From Aphrophora alni (lineage: Eukaryota > Arthropoda > Insecta > Hemiptera > Aphrophoridae): a DNA stretch of 64,000 bases. Of the stretch, positions 31,939 through 43,994 are shown piece after piece (within the stretch, counting starts at the first letter, position 1; every line of letters starts with the position of its first letter). Position numbers and translations under genes: made by a program. The notes under the pieces were generated by a model, which was given only the letters and a program-made list of their open reading frames with translations, was not told the origin of the DNA and searched no databases. The DNA is taken from assembly GCA_963513935.1 (NCBI GenBank), contig OY740774.1, positions 26,865,949 through 26,929,948 on the forward strand, written 5' to 3'.

Positions 31939-33315
31939 TGTACTGAATGAGTGCTTATCAGCGGACATCTTCCTCCTCCTTCATGAAACATTCTTCAGTG
32001 CTTCAATAAGACCAATGATGAGGTGCAGCCCTCCAAACACAAATGAAGTCGCATTCCTAAACATTTGCAGGGTTGGCCACTTCCTTCTTGCAATTAAAAG
32101 AGTCCATTTGGGAGAAGGTCCGGTTTGTGAATCATCAGTTTCCTCTAACAGACCTCCTTTTCATCCTTCCTTCCGCGATCAGTTTAACACCCAAACAAGA
32201 GATTGGTTGTATGACCTAAAAGACAAGTTTGAAAGCCATGAATCCTACCTCCTTGCATCCGCAGGAATGCTTATGGGAATGCATAATGCATTGTCAACTA
32301 CCGTGGGACTTGCTGCTGCTAATTACCTACAAGATCCTATCTCTGCTCACGTTACCACTCTCAGGTCGAGCGACGATTCAATGACTCTTTTCTTGGCCGC
32401 AGCAAGGAATGATCTAGGTATTGCATTTGAAATAAATAGGAAGAGCTTGAAACTGTTGGGTATTAATTTGAGCCTATCCAAAACATTTGCCTTTGAATAT
32501 GGGTATGGAGAGTACACGTCATGGTTTCAAGACGGTGACTTTATAGCTCAGTTTGGGGTTGAAACATCTAATATTAGACCTCAGGGGAGAAACCCTATGG
32601 ATGATTTCTTCTCCATTGCCAAGAGCACGTCAGTCTCACAACAAAGGCTTGAGATGAACCCATTTGGTGCTGAGGCCAAGATAAGAATAGGCATTGACAA
32701 TTGCAGAAGAGTGTTTAGGATAAAGCTTGACCCAAACAAGAGGGAGGAGTTTCAGGCCGTGTGTTGTTGTTGTCTGATGGTGGGCTGAATCCTTGGTCAT
32801 CCATGTGCTGTCACCTTGAAGAAACCTCCATTAAGGAGCACTTTGCCACCACAGACGCTGAGAAAGAATACCTATTGAGAGTGAGGCACCCTGAGAACCC
32901 ATTCTCTGGAAATCCAGAAGAAGAGGTCACGTATTCTGTTGAGAAAGGACATGTTGTTACTGATTTTACAGAGGTTCCTAGGACTGTATTCCATTACGTA
33001 AGAAGGACAAACAGGACAACCAAATCTGCTGGAACCCCTCGAGCTGCCATTGAGGATGCAAACAGGAGGGTCCTATCCTTGGTAGAAACTGCAGACTTGA
33101 CAACCAAGCTCAAAGCGCCTAGTACAAGCATATCATTACAGGAGTACGTAATAAACCACCTTAAGTTCCTCCGCAGTGAAAGTACACTGAGTTCTGATGA
33201 GTCAGAGAGGTTTGATAAAGCTATGTCAGTGTTAACGGGGTCTCTGCTACCTTCCAAGATTACTGAAAGTGACCTTGAAGATTGGATGCCGCATGATCTA
33301 CGTTACTATATTTAA
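31939..33315 (+). pseudogene. PB1-like EVE, copy 4, frameshifted
   Basis: Carries the same one-base loss as copy 3 (about 32744), splitting the frame into 31916-32788 and 32761-33315. It has Glu (VEKGH) as in copy 1, where copies 2 and 3 have Asp (VDKGH), which hints at sequence exchange between units. Confidence 0.85.
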
Positions 33316-33630
33316 TCCAACAATTGATTTTCTTTTGCATTAAAATGGTTATTTTGATGCCCTCTACCATCTTAATGATTAAGATACCCTCTACCAGATA
33401 TCTTAATGCCACCAAACCTCGTTCCAACTGAGGATTTTCTAGGATATGGCCCCCTAGACCAATTGACTTTGGAGGTAAAGATGAGGATCCGTAACATCCA
33501 TTTTGTTACCGACAATTCTGAATTAGCCAGGCTATGCTCAAGGAAGTGACGCCGCCCTTCTAGTTCTAGCACCTAGTTCTCATTTGAAACTCTTCTCGAA
33601 TCTGTACTGGACAATGACATCTTAGAACCG
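33316..33630 (+). other. Linker, unit 4
   Basis: Copy of 3692-4006 with both CCCTCTACCA repeats. No gene recognised. Confidence 0.5.
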
Positions 33631-34014
33631 TTGAGGATAATAGGGTGGGACAGGGGAGAAAACGTAAACTGGCTTTGCAAGGTGAGCGGAAAGGTATTTC
33701 AGAGGATGATGAGGGCACAGAGAATTTATATAGGGTTGCAAAGCTGCAGGGTGAGAGAATTTCTAAAAGTGGATAGATGCTTTAAATGTCAGGGACACGG
33801 GCACATTGCAAGATTCTGTGGGAACGAGGTTGTTTGTTCAAGATGCGGAGAGGAGGGACACCATGGGAGTACATGTAGAAGAACACAATGGGAGAGATGC
33901 ATAAACTGTTACAGACTAGGGTATGGGAGATGGGACCATCCAACCTCCTGGTCGGAGTGCGCGGTTATTGTAAAAATGTTGAAGAGGATGAGAAACAACA
34001 CTAAGTATGACTAA
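33631..34014 (+). pseudogene. Element-1 gag zinc knuckles, copy 4
   Basis: Uninterrupted and the same as copies 2 and 3 in the residues compared. It overlaps the ORF2 start at 34007. Confidence 0.8.
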
Positions 34015-34396
34015 GATTGCACAAGTAAATGTAGACAGAGCGCAGAGGGTGGTAGCGGAGGTTCGAGAGGTAGCGGTTAGGGAGAAACTCGAAGTACTGG
34101 CAATACAGGAGCCATATACGTTTAGGGGGAAGGTTGTGGGATTTGGGACGGAATGGAGGATAATATACGATGAAAGGGCAGTAAAACCGTGGGCGGCCGT
34201 AATAGTAACGAACAAGGAGATAGGAGTAATGATGATAAGGAGCTTGAGTGGAAGTCATTGGGTGACGGTAGAATTAAGGTTGAAAGATGGAAGGAGGATG
34301 TATGTGATCTCTATGTATTGCCGGTACAGAGAGAGGATAGACAGATACATAGAAAGGATAGAAAAATACTCAAACTTTAATATAACAATAAAATGA
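34007..34396 (+). pseudogene. Element-1 endonuclease N-terminus, copy 4
   Basis: 129 codons, truncated as in copies 2 and 3. Confidence 0.8.
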
Positions 34397-35467
34397 TACA
34401 CAATTTAAAAAATATAGTTTATTTTAAAATGAAACTTAGTTGACATGTAGAAAGAAGTAGATGATATTCCATTTAAAACCAAGAATAAAATCCGCATAAT
34501 GTAAACAAAATTTGCATTTACATAAAAATAAAATGATTAGTTATTATACCAGGATGATGATGAATGAATGTGTGTGTGAACATTATTCTAATTATTAATG
34601 TTAAATCGATTATAGCTGGGTAATGACTCTGAAATTCATTGCAAAAAATGATAAGGACTAGTCCTACAAATACATGAAGCAATGAATGATATGATTTATG
34701 TGTAATGTTGCTGTGCACAATGAACTAGACTATTTGAGTAGGAAATTATTCCGTTTAAATTACCAATTAGCCGTAGATGAACACAGTACATCGATGTGCC
34801 TAAAATGCTGTGGGAAGATACGGTGATTTAGGGTTGGGTATCCTACCAAAATACCCAGTAACTATCCTTGTATCATTTTACGACGACAAAAAATGATAAT
34901 GAGTATAGTGATTTTTGTTTGTTGGTGTCATACAACCTTCGTAAAATGTTAAGTGTAAAATATGACAACGATTGATTAGGTTAGGTAGCTTAGAAGAACA
35001 GGTTAGGTAGGTTATCTCATAGGATAGAATTTTTCCTCTCTTTTTAAGTTAGGTAAGGTTAAGATAATTAAATAAGTGAATCATAAATGAATTGAGTGCT
35101 TTTGTTTTTAATTGTAATAATAAAAGAATTTTTTTTTGAAGAATTTAAATAAATAAGAAAAGAATTACAAATGTGATTTACATACTGTATAATAATAATA
35201 CAAATATAACAAAGTATTTTGAATTAATAATAAATAATTGAACTATGGTTAGTTTGGGTTAGGTGTATCTTATATCTATTTGATTTAATAACAACACTCT
35301 AATTAAATGTTCCTAGAAAAATATTGAATATCCAATCAATCAATATTAAATAATTGAACAATGGTTAGTTTAGGTTAGGTTAGGTGTATCTTTTATCTAC
35401 TTATATCTATTTGATTTAATAACAACACTCTAATTAAATGTTCCTAGAAAAATATTTAATATCCAAT
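34397..35467. repeat. AT-rich unit segment, unit 4
   Basis: Copy of 22120-23190, shifted by 12,277 bp. No gene seen. Confidence 0.65.
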
Positions 35468-36385
35468 CATTACTGGGTTTCATTACACTTGATCTGAGGG
35501 TTTTCTTCTTTCTTTCTGAGGGATATTACCTTCAAACCTCGCCCCAGTAAGTAAAACCCTTAGGGTCTGGGCATTCTTTCTTAAATCTTATCCATATATA
35601 TCTATACTATATTCTAGAATATTATATTTATCTATATCTATAATTATATATATATCTATATCTTAATCTACATCATCTTACTCCAGCAACATCCTCACTC
35701 ATCATATCATCACAAGTTCAGTTAAATTAATAATCTTCCTTCTCAGTATTCCTCTAAATTCTTTCTCATCACTGATTTCTTCCTTCAGCACCTTGTGGAC
35801 TTGGTTCAGCGGCGGCGGGATCGGCCAGGTTTTGCGGTTCTCATTTTCAGTTTCCAAGGCTCAACACAGTTTTAAAGTCCAATTTCATAAAATTTCAAGT
35901 AGTTTCCAAATTCTAAGTACAGTCCACAGTTCAATTTCAAGTTTCAAGTAATTTAAAGTAATTTCAAGTTTCTAAAAGTTTCAAGTAGGTCCAAAGTTTA
36001 TTTTCAAGTAAGTTTCTATAGTTTCAAGTAAGTTTCCAAGTTTTTCAGTTTCAAGTAAGTTCATTTCTAAAGTTTTAAGTAAGTTTCCAAATTTTTCAGG
36101 TTTCAAGTAAGTCCAAAGTTCATTTCCAATTAAGTTTCCAAAGTTTTCAAAAGTTTCAAGTAAGTCTAAAGATCGTTTTCAATTTAAATTTCAGTACTCC
36201 ACTTTCATTGATCGAGGATCGGCCAGAAGACGGGCCAGTAGGTCCAGGCTTTGAGACTCTTAGCGATTTCACACTCTCGACTGCACATTACACAATCGTC
36301 TCTCATCTTGGTCTCCGCTCACCTACATCACCTTCCGTCATTTCATTACTCCTCTACAACATCTGTACCTCTCTTTCAGCACTAA
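35468..36385 (+). promoter_or_regulatory. Element-2 5' region with CAAGTAAGT repeats, unit 4
   Basis: Copy of 23191-24108, shifted by 12,277 bp. Confidence 0.5.
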
Positions 36386-37069
36386 CCGAGGCTCGAAGGG
36401 ATCGATGTTACGGAGGGAGGACGACTGAAGGTCCGAGGTGCCATACCAAGAGGCAGAGGAGAGGTTCTTGTTCTTCTGGGCGACTCTGAGTCAAAGAAGA
36501 AACTCCTGGACTCCGAGGCGCTAAAGAGCTCTGTACTACAAGCGAAGGAACTGAGAGGCAGAAAACCACGCATGATTCTCAGAGGAGTTCCGAGAACCAG
36601 AGAGCCAGAGGCCTTCACCGAGGACCTGAGGAAGAACAATTTCCCTGACGTCGAGAACTTCGCAGCGAGGTGTAAACTCGTCTTCAAAACCTGAAGGAGG
36701 GACGGAGACAACACCAACTGGGTCGCCGAAGTAGAACCGGACCTGCGGAGGAAGCTCAAACAAGAAGGCAGAGTATACGTGGGTTGGTCTTCAATCCGCG
36801 TAGAGGATTACGTTGTAGCCACCAGATGCTTCAGATGCCAAAGGTTCGGCCACGTGGCGGCAAGATGCTCGTCAGAGAAGGAAACATGTCGGCACTGCGG
36901 TAAAGATGGCCACAAAGAGAACAGCTGTCCAGACGCTGAGAAACCCCCCGTCTGCGTTGTGTGCAGGTACCGAGGACTTCCAAGCAAACACTCCTACCAC
37001 GACCGAGACTGCACCACCTACAAGAAGGCAGTAGAAATACTTGTCAAGAATACTGATTATGGCGCGTAA
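36386..37069 (+). pseudogene. Element-2 gag remnant, copy 4
   Basis: As at 24109, with the shared TGA (about 36692) and intact knuckles. Confidence 0.75.
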
Positions 37070-38534
37070 TCACACCAAACGCAACCTGATGGTGGGGCAG
37101 ATCAACCTCGGCCGAGGCAAGCAGTCGACCGACTGCTTGGTCAAGAACGCCATAACGCTAGGAGTGGACGTCCTACTGGTTCAGGAGCCCTACGCTTTCA
37201 GGGGGAAAATCACTGAATTCCCGCCTGGCTGCAGGATCTTTGCTGGAGCCGGACGGGAAAAGTGGGCTGTTGTGGTCATCTTCAAATCGGAACTGGGAGC
37301 AGTTACCATCTCCCAGTGTACGGATGAACACGCCTCTGTCGTCGAGATTTCCTACCGAGGCTGATCTTAAATCTTCGGCTCGGTTTACTGCCAGTTCTCC
37401 CTCCCAGTGGAACCCTTCATCGAGAAGATAGTGAAAATCATAAGACTCGGCGAAGGAAGACATGCGATCATCGGAGCAGACGTCAACTCCAAGTCCCCAA
37501 GATGGGGAGGAGGAGTTACGGAACCGAGAGAGAGACTGGTAGAGGAGATGATCGACGACGCCGACATCCTTCTTCTGAACGAGCCACACCAGAGGGCCAC
37601 CTACTCTTCCACGAGAGGAGAGTCCTGGATCGACGTCCCCCTGGCAACAAGAGGTGCTGCGAGATGGTGCCAGGACTGGACCGTCCACGACACGGACATC
37701 AGCGACCACCGGCTGATTACGTGGAACATCCCTGCTGGGGCCAACAACAACAGGCACGGCCGAGTCGACTCCAAAATAAATTGGAGGCGGGCAAAGTGGG
37801 ATCTGTTCGCCTCGGAGGTGCAGAGTCGAACCCAGCAGCGGAGACGGCAGCAGGACGTCGACCAGGACCCGGAAGAGAGAGTGGCTGCCTTGACGGCGGC
37901 GGCGAGGTCAACTATCCCCAGAAGATCAAGGGGCGTAGTCGCGCCCGTTCGGTGGTGGAGTCCGGAACTCACCCGGTCTAGACATGAGATGACTAAGGCA
38001 AGGAGAACATTCCAAAGGGAGCTCAGGAGAAGAGGAGGGACTGACGCCGTGGTAGCAAGATTCAAGGCTGCTTTTCTCAGGCAAAAACTGGAAATGGGAC
38101 GTATGGTCAGGATCGCCAAGAGGACGAGTTGGAGAGCCTTCATCAGGGAAAACTCAACCAACCCCTGGGGAGCCGTCTACAAGATCATGGCAGGGAGATT
38201 CAAGGCACAGACGGTGCTCGCCACCCTCGTTACAGAGGAGGGCTACACGTTAGGAGGGCGAGACACCGGCGAGAAGCTATTGGAAGTGCTCCTCCCACTA
38301 GATACCAGGGAGGATGATCTCCCATGCCATGAGGATATAAGACGGCTTGTCAGCGAGACGGACATGTCTTCGTTGTCCGAGGACACCCCTCCTTTCGAGG
38401 AGGAGATTGAGGAGGCTCTTCGTTCTCTAAAGAAGGAAAAGGCGCCTGGCCATGACGGTCTTCCAGTGGAGGCGTGGTGTGCAGCATGGCCATCAATATC
38501 GGAGGACATCCATGTGGCCTTCAACGATCTTCTC
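37059..38534 (+). pseudogene. Element-2 ORF2 endonuclease and RT fingers, copy 4
   Basis: As at 24782, with the shared stops near 37362-37370. Private changes include Glu for Gly after the KIT of the endonuclease (about 37215) and Gln-Lys for Lys-Arg near 38083. It runs into the N-like insertion at 38535. Confidence 0.8.
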
Positions 38535-39644
38535 AGTTCCCAGTTTGAAAATCTGGTCTCTGTGTGAGAAGAAAAATTTTCTATAGCAACCATGTCATCA
38601 GACAATTATCAGCATATGGATAAAGTTTACACTAAGGAGGAAATCTCAAGGATTGCACCTAACTATAGAGGCAAACCCGAGAATTTCAATCCAAAATTCA
38701 AAGCTGCTAAAAAGGCTGCAAAAACACAAAACAAGGTCGAAAAGCTCACTGAGCAAGTAATTGAACCAGCTATAATTGTTAAGGTGCCTGCACCATCACA
38801 TTTATACACTGGCGAAGCTACACCAACGATCGAAAAAGTTTTGTGGGCTGAAGAAGTCGTAGAAGAAGAAGGTAATCCCATGTTCGAAAAACATCAAGAC
38901 CGATTCGTAAGAACATTCTTTTATTCAACCAAACCTACCTACTCGTTAGGCCAGGACGCGGATGATTACGAGAATAAGGTCATCGTATGGGCAATTCAAC
39001 TTTCCATACTTCTAAGACAAAACGCTTCAACATGCAAGCATAACGAATGTAAATGCTGTATTAGACTTCAAGACTTAGTTCCAACAAGCTTTGTCGAAGA
39101 ATTTGAACGTGCAAACGGAGGACAATACCGCGAGTTTCGACTCAAAACTTGTTCCTTCATAAAATTGTGCGGAAAGATTCAAGAAGAAAGATACACTACA
39201 ACAGACGTTGTGTCTTACTTAGTCGCCCAGCTGAGTTACATACGTGGCTTATGCAAAGGGGAAGCATTAAAGGAATCACATCCGATCCCAATAGTCGAAC
39301 TTCAACCAGAAGTGTTACGCAAAGAGGCGTACAAACCAGACTATAAGGACGCTGTGGCACCAAAGGAATGCACACATGTTTCAGCAGAACGCTTGTGGAT
39401 GTACGCGAGCCAACTTTGCTACAACAACGAACAATTTCCGGCAAACATCGCGCCTGAAGGAGTTCAAACATCAAAATTGAGACTGAAACCGGACTGGTTA
39501 TCAGTGGAAACAGAAGTATCAGCTGTCAAACGTGACTGGCATGAAAACTTGGCTATTGATTTAGTAAAATCGGTTGGCTTGGTTATGCTAGACAGGATGA
39601 AAGCTAGCTACTACAAACACTGTTGCGCTGGATTGGTAACTAGA
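38535..39644 (+). mobile_element. N-like viral insertion, copy 4
   Basis: 1110 bp with flanking CTC at 38532-38534 and 39645-39647. Near its right end it has TAC (Tyr) for TGC at about 39613. Confidence 0.85.
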
Positions 39645-39962
39645 CTCGACAGGGGCAGCTTCCCTATCCAGTGGAAGATTGCGGATCTCCGGGTTATACC
39701 CAAGGGACCAGAGAGGGACCCGGCATCCGCCAAATCATACCGCCCGCTTTCCGTACTGTCTACATTGGGAAATCTCTTCGAGAAGGTCGTTGAGAGAAGA
39801 CTAAGGCACCACGTCGAGGAGAGCGGCCTTGTATCAGAGACCCAGTTCGGCTTTATGAGAGGAAGGTCTGCGGAGGACGCCATATTAGCGGTCGTCAGCG
39901 GAGCTGAAGACACGCCACAAATACGTTGGGATCCTGGCGGTGGACATCCAGGGAGCCTTTGA
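38592..39962 (+). CDS. Chimeric N-like/RT ORF, 456 aa, copy 4
   Basis: Open throughout. The viral part matches copies 2 and 3. The RT tail is of the other type (ADLRVIP, DPASA), like copies 1 and 5, so it is a mosaic with the change near the viral-RT junction. Confidence 0.6.
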   Translation: MSSDNYQHMDKVYTKEEISRIAPNYRGKPENFNPKFKAAKKAAKTQNKVEKLTEQVIEPAIIVKVPAPSHLYTGEATPTIEKVLWAEEVVEEEGNPMFEKHQDRFVRTFFYSTKPTYSLGQDADDYENKVIVWAIQLSILLRQNASTCKHNECKCCIRLQDLVPTSFVEEFERANGGQYREFRLKTCSFIKLCGKIQEERYTTTDVVSYLVAQLSYIRGLCKGEALKESHPIPIVELQPEVLRKEAYKPDYKDAVAPKECTHVSAERLWMYASQLCYNNEQFPANIAPEGVQTSKLRLKPDWLSVETEVSAVKRDWHENLAIDLVKSVGLVMLDRMKASYYKHCCAGLVTRLDRGSFPIQWKIADLRVIPKGPERDPASAKSYRPLSVLSTLGNLFEKVVERRLRHHVEESGLVSETQFGFMRGRSAEDAILAVVSGAEDTPQIRWDPGGGHPGSL

Positions 39963-40300
39963 CAACGCCTGGTGGCCCGCAATAGTAAGAAGACTGTTGG
40001 ACAGAGGGGTTCCAAGGAACCTTCACAGGGTAACCTCCGTCTTCTTGGCCAACAGAAGTGGCCTTCTCTACAGAGGATTGGACCATCAGGCGAAGAGTCA
40101 ACAGAGGCTGTCCGCAGGGATCCATACTGAATCCCCTGCTGTGGAATATACTCTTCGAAAACGTCCTGGCGGGGAGAATGCCGCCGGGGGTTCGTGTTGT
40201 GGCGTACGCTGACGACGTCGGCGTCCTTGTGGGAGCAGACAATAGAGCCGAGCTGGAGTCTACCTCGGAGAGGGTGCTCCGAAGAATGGGAAGAAGATAA
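39645..40300 (+). pseudogene. Element-2 RT palm, copy 4
   Basis: Motif A read from 39940. A small deletion near 40055 ('acagaagtgg' for 'acagagaagtag') shifts the frame before motif B, which resumes in 40058-40300 with GCPQGSILNP and AYADDVGVLV. No PB1 follows: 'aaaatttactg' leads straight into the linker. Confidence 0.8.
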
Positions 40301-40556
40301 AATTTACTGGAACCCTCTACCAGATATCTTAATGCCACCAAACCTCGTTCCAACTGAGGATTTTCTAGGATATGGCCTCCTAGACCAATTGACTTTGGAG
40401 GGAAAGATGAGGATCCGTAACATCCATTTTGTTACCGACAATTCTGAATTAGCCAGGCTATGCTCAAGGAAGTGACGCCGCCCTTCTAGTTCTAGCAGCT
40501 AGTTCTCATTTGAAACTCTTCTCGAATCTGTACTGGACAATGACATCTTAGAACCG
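40301..40556 (+). other. Linker without PB1, unit 5
   Basis: After the RT stop the sequence goes within 12 bases into the linker, which has a single CCCTCTACCA repeat. The frame 40194-40475 reads YWNPLPDILMPPNLVPTEDF to a stop, the same peptide seen as a fragment in units 1-4. Origin unknown. Confidence 0.5.
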
Positions 40557-40940
40557 TTGAGGATAATAGGGATGGACAGGGGAGAAAACGTAAACTGGCT
40601 TTGCAAGGTGAGCGGGAAGGTATTTCAGAGGATGATGAGGGCACAGAGAATTTATATAGGGTTGCAAAGCTGCAGGGTGAGAGAATTTCTAAAAGTGGAT
40701 AGATGCTTTAAATGTCAGGGACACGGGCACATTGCAAGATTCTGTGGGAACGAGGTTGTTTGTTCAAGATGCGGAGAGGAGGGACACCATGGGAGTACAT
40801 GTAGAAGAACACAATAGGAGAGATGCATAAACTGTTACAGACTAGGGTATGGGAGATGGGACCATCCAACCTCCTGGTCGGAGTGCGCGGTTAATGTAAA
40901 AATGTTGAAGAGGATGAGAAACAACACTAAGTATGACTAA
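40557..40940 (+). pseudogene. Element-1 gag zinc knuckles, copy 5, nonsense mutation
   Basis: Same as the other copies but TGG is TAG at 40815, ending the ORF after the second knuckle. Confidence 0.8.
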
Positions 40941-41322
40941 GATTGCACAAGTAAATGTAGACAGAGCGCAGAGGGTGGTAGCGGAGGTTCGAGAGGTAGC
41001 GGTTAGGGAGAAACTCGAAGTACTGGCAATACAGGAGCCATATACGTTTAGGGGGAAGGTTGTGGGATTTGGGACGGAATGGAGGATAATATACGATGAA
41101 AGGGCAGTAAAACCGTGGGCGGCCGTAATAGTAACGAACAAGGAGATAGGAGTAATGATGATAAGGAGCTTGAGTGGAAGTCATTGGGTGACGGTAGAAT
41201 TAAGGTTGAAAGATGGAAGGAGGATGTATGTGATCTCCATGTATTGCCAGTACAGAGAGAGGATAGACAGATACATAGAAAGGATAGAAAAATACTCAAA
41301 CTTTAATATAACAATAAAATGA
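40933..41322 (+). pseudogene. Element-1 endonuclease N-terminus, copy 5
   Basis: 129 codons. Gln (MYCQYRE) replaces the Arg of copies 2-4, as in unit 6. Truncated at the AT-rich junction. Confidence 0.8.
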
Positions 41323-42392
41323 TACACAATTTAAAAAATATAGTTTATTTTAAAATGAAACTTAGTTGACATGTAGAAAGAAGTAGATGATATTCCATTT
41401 AAAACCAAGAAAAAAAATCCACATAATGTAAACAAAATTTGCATTTACATAAAAATAAAATGATTAGTTATTATACCAGGATGATGATGAATGAATGTGT
41501 GTGTGAACATTATTCTAATTATTAATGTTAAATCGATTATAGCTGGGTAATGACTCTGAAATTCATTGCAAAAAATGATAAGGACTAGTCCTACAAATAC
41601 ATGAAGCAATGAATGATATGATTTATGTGTAATGTTGCTGTGCACAATGAACTAGACTATTTGAGTAGGAAATTATTCCGTTTAAATTACCAATTAGCCG
41701 TAGATGAACACAGTACATCGATGTGCCTAAAATACTGTGGGATGATACGGTGATTTAGGGTTGAGTATCCTACCAAAATACCCAGTAACTATCCTTGTAT
41801 CATTTTACGACGACAAAAAATGATAATGAGTATAGTGATTTTTGTTTGTTGGTGTCATACAACCTTCGTAAAATGTTAAGTGTAAATATGACAACGATTG
41901 ATTAGGTTAGGTAGGTTAGAAGAACAGGTTAGGTAGGTTATCTCATAGGATAGAATTTTTCCTCTCTTTTTAAGTTAGGTAAGGTTAAGATAATTAAATA
42001 AGTGAATCATAAATGAATTGAGTGCTTTTGTATTTAATTGTAATAATAAAAGAAATTTTTTTTGAAGAATTTAAATTAATAAGAAAAGAATTACAAATGT
42101 GATTTTACATACTGTATAATAATAATACAAATATAACAAAGTATTTTGAATTAATAATAAATAATTGAACTATGGTTAGTTTGGGTTAGGTGTATGTTAT
42201 ATCTATTTGATTTAATAACAACACTCTAATTAAATGTTCCTAGAAAAATATTGAATATCAAATCAATCAATATTAAATAATTGAACAATGGTTAGTTTAG
42301 GTTAGGTTAGGTGTATCTTATATCTACTTATATCTATTTGATTTAATAACAACACTCTAATTAAATGTTCCTAGAAAAATATTTAATATCCA
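41323..42392. repeat. AT-rich unit segment, unit 5
   Basis: Copy of 4758-5845 with scattered private changes (for example near 41411, 41733 and 42052). No gene seen. Confidence 0.65.
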
Positions 42393-43310
42393 ATCATTAC
42401 TGGGTTTCATTACACTTGATCTGAGGGTTTTCTTCTTTCTTTCTGAGGGATATTACCTTCAAACCTCGCCCCAGTAAGTAAAACCCTTAGGGTCTGGGCA
42501 TTCTTTCTTAAATCTTATCCATATATATCTATACTATATTCTAGAATATTATATTTATCTATATCTATAATTATATATATCTATATCTTAATCTACATCA
42601 TCTTACTCCAGCAACATCCTCACTCATCATATCATCACAAGTTCAGTTAAATTAATAATCTTCCTTCTCAGTATTCCTCTAAATTCTTTCTCATCACTGA
42701 TTTCTTCCTTCAGCACCTTGTGGACTTGGTTCAGCGGCGGCGGGATCGGCCAGGTTTTGCGGTTCTCATTTTCAGTTTCCAAGGCTCAACACAGTTTTAA
42801 AGTCCAATTTCATAAAATTTCAAGTAGTTTCCAAATTCTAAGTACAGTCCACAGTTCAATTTCAAGTTTCAAGTAATTTAAAGTAATTTCGAGTTTCTAA
42901 AAGTTTCAAGTAGGTCCAAAGTTTATTTTCAAGTAAGTTTCTATAGTTTCAAGTAAGTTTCCAAGTTTTTCAGTTTCAAGTAAGTTCATTTCTAAAGTTT
43001 CAAGTAAGTTTCCAAATTTTTCAGGTTTCAAGTAAGTCCAAAGTTCATTTCCAATTAAGTTTCCAAAGTTTTCAAAAGTTTCAAGTAAGTCTAAAGTTCA
43101 TTTTCAATTTAAATTTCAGTACTCCACTTTCATTGATCGAGGATCGGCCAGAAGACGGGCCAGTAGGACCAGGCTTTGAGACTCTTAGCGATTTCACACT
43201 CTCGACTGCACATTACACAATCGTCTCTCATCTTGGTCTCCGCTCACCTACATCACCTTCCGTCATTTCATTACTCCTCTACAACATCTGTACCTCTCTT
43301 TCAGCACTAA
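42393..43310 (+). promoter_or_regulatory. Element-2 5' region with CAAGTAAGT repeats, unit 5
   Basis: Full-length copy of 5846-6756; repeats at about 42790-43110. Confidence 0.5.
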
Positions 43311-43994
43311 CCGAGGCTCGAAGGGATCGATGTCACGGAGGGAGGACGACTGAAGGTCCGAGGTGCCATACCAAGAGGCAGAGGAGAGGTTCTTGTTCTT
43401 CTGGGCGACTCTGAGTCAAAGAAGAAACTCCTGGACTCCGAGGCGCTAAAGAGCTCTGGACTACAAGCGAAGGAACTGAGAGGCAGAAAACCGCGCATGA
43501 TTCTCAGAGGAGTTCCGAGAACCAGAGAGCCAGAGGCCTTCACCGAGGACCTGAGGAAGAACAATTTCCCTGACGTCGAGAACTTCGCAGCGAGGTTTAA
43601 ACTCGTCTTCAAAACCTGAAGGAGGGACGGAGACAACACCAACTGGGTCGCCGAAGTGGAACCGGACATGCGGAGGAAGCTCAAACAAGAAGGCAGAGTA
43701 TACGTGGGTTGGTCTTCAATCCGCGTAGAGGATTACGTTGTAGCCACCAGATGCTTCAGATGCCAAAGGTTCGGCCACGTGGCGGCAAGATGCTCGTCAG
43801 AGAAGGAAACATGTCGGCACTGCGGTAAAGATGGCCACAAAGAGAACAGCTGTCCAGACGCTGAGAAACCCCCCGTCTGCGTTGTGTGCAGGTACCGAGG
43901 ACTTCCAAGCAAACACTCCTACCACGACCGAGACTGCACCACCTACAAGAAGGCAGTAGAAATACTTGTCAAGAATACTGATTATGGCGCGTAA
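43311..43994 (+). pseudogene. Element-2 gag remnant, copy 5
   Basis: Shared in-frame TGA at about 43617, knuckles intact, Met for Leu in EPDMRRKL. Overlaps the ORF2 ATG at 43984. Confidence 0.75.

Noticed and set aside
40301..40320. Units 5 and 6 as a demonstrated empty site for PB1
   Set aside because: The sequence there ('actggaaccc') does not match both PB1 borders cleanly, so loss of PB1 is as possible as prior absence.
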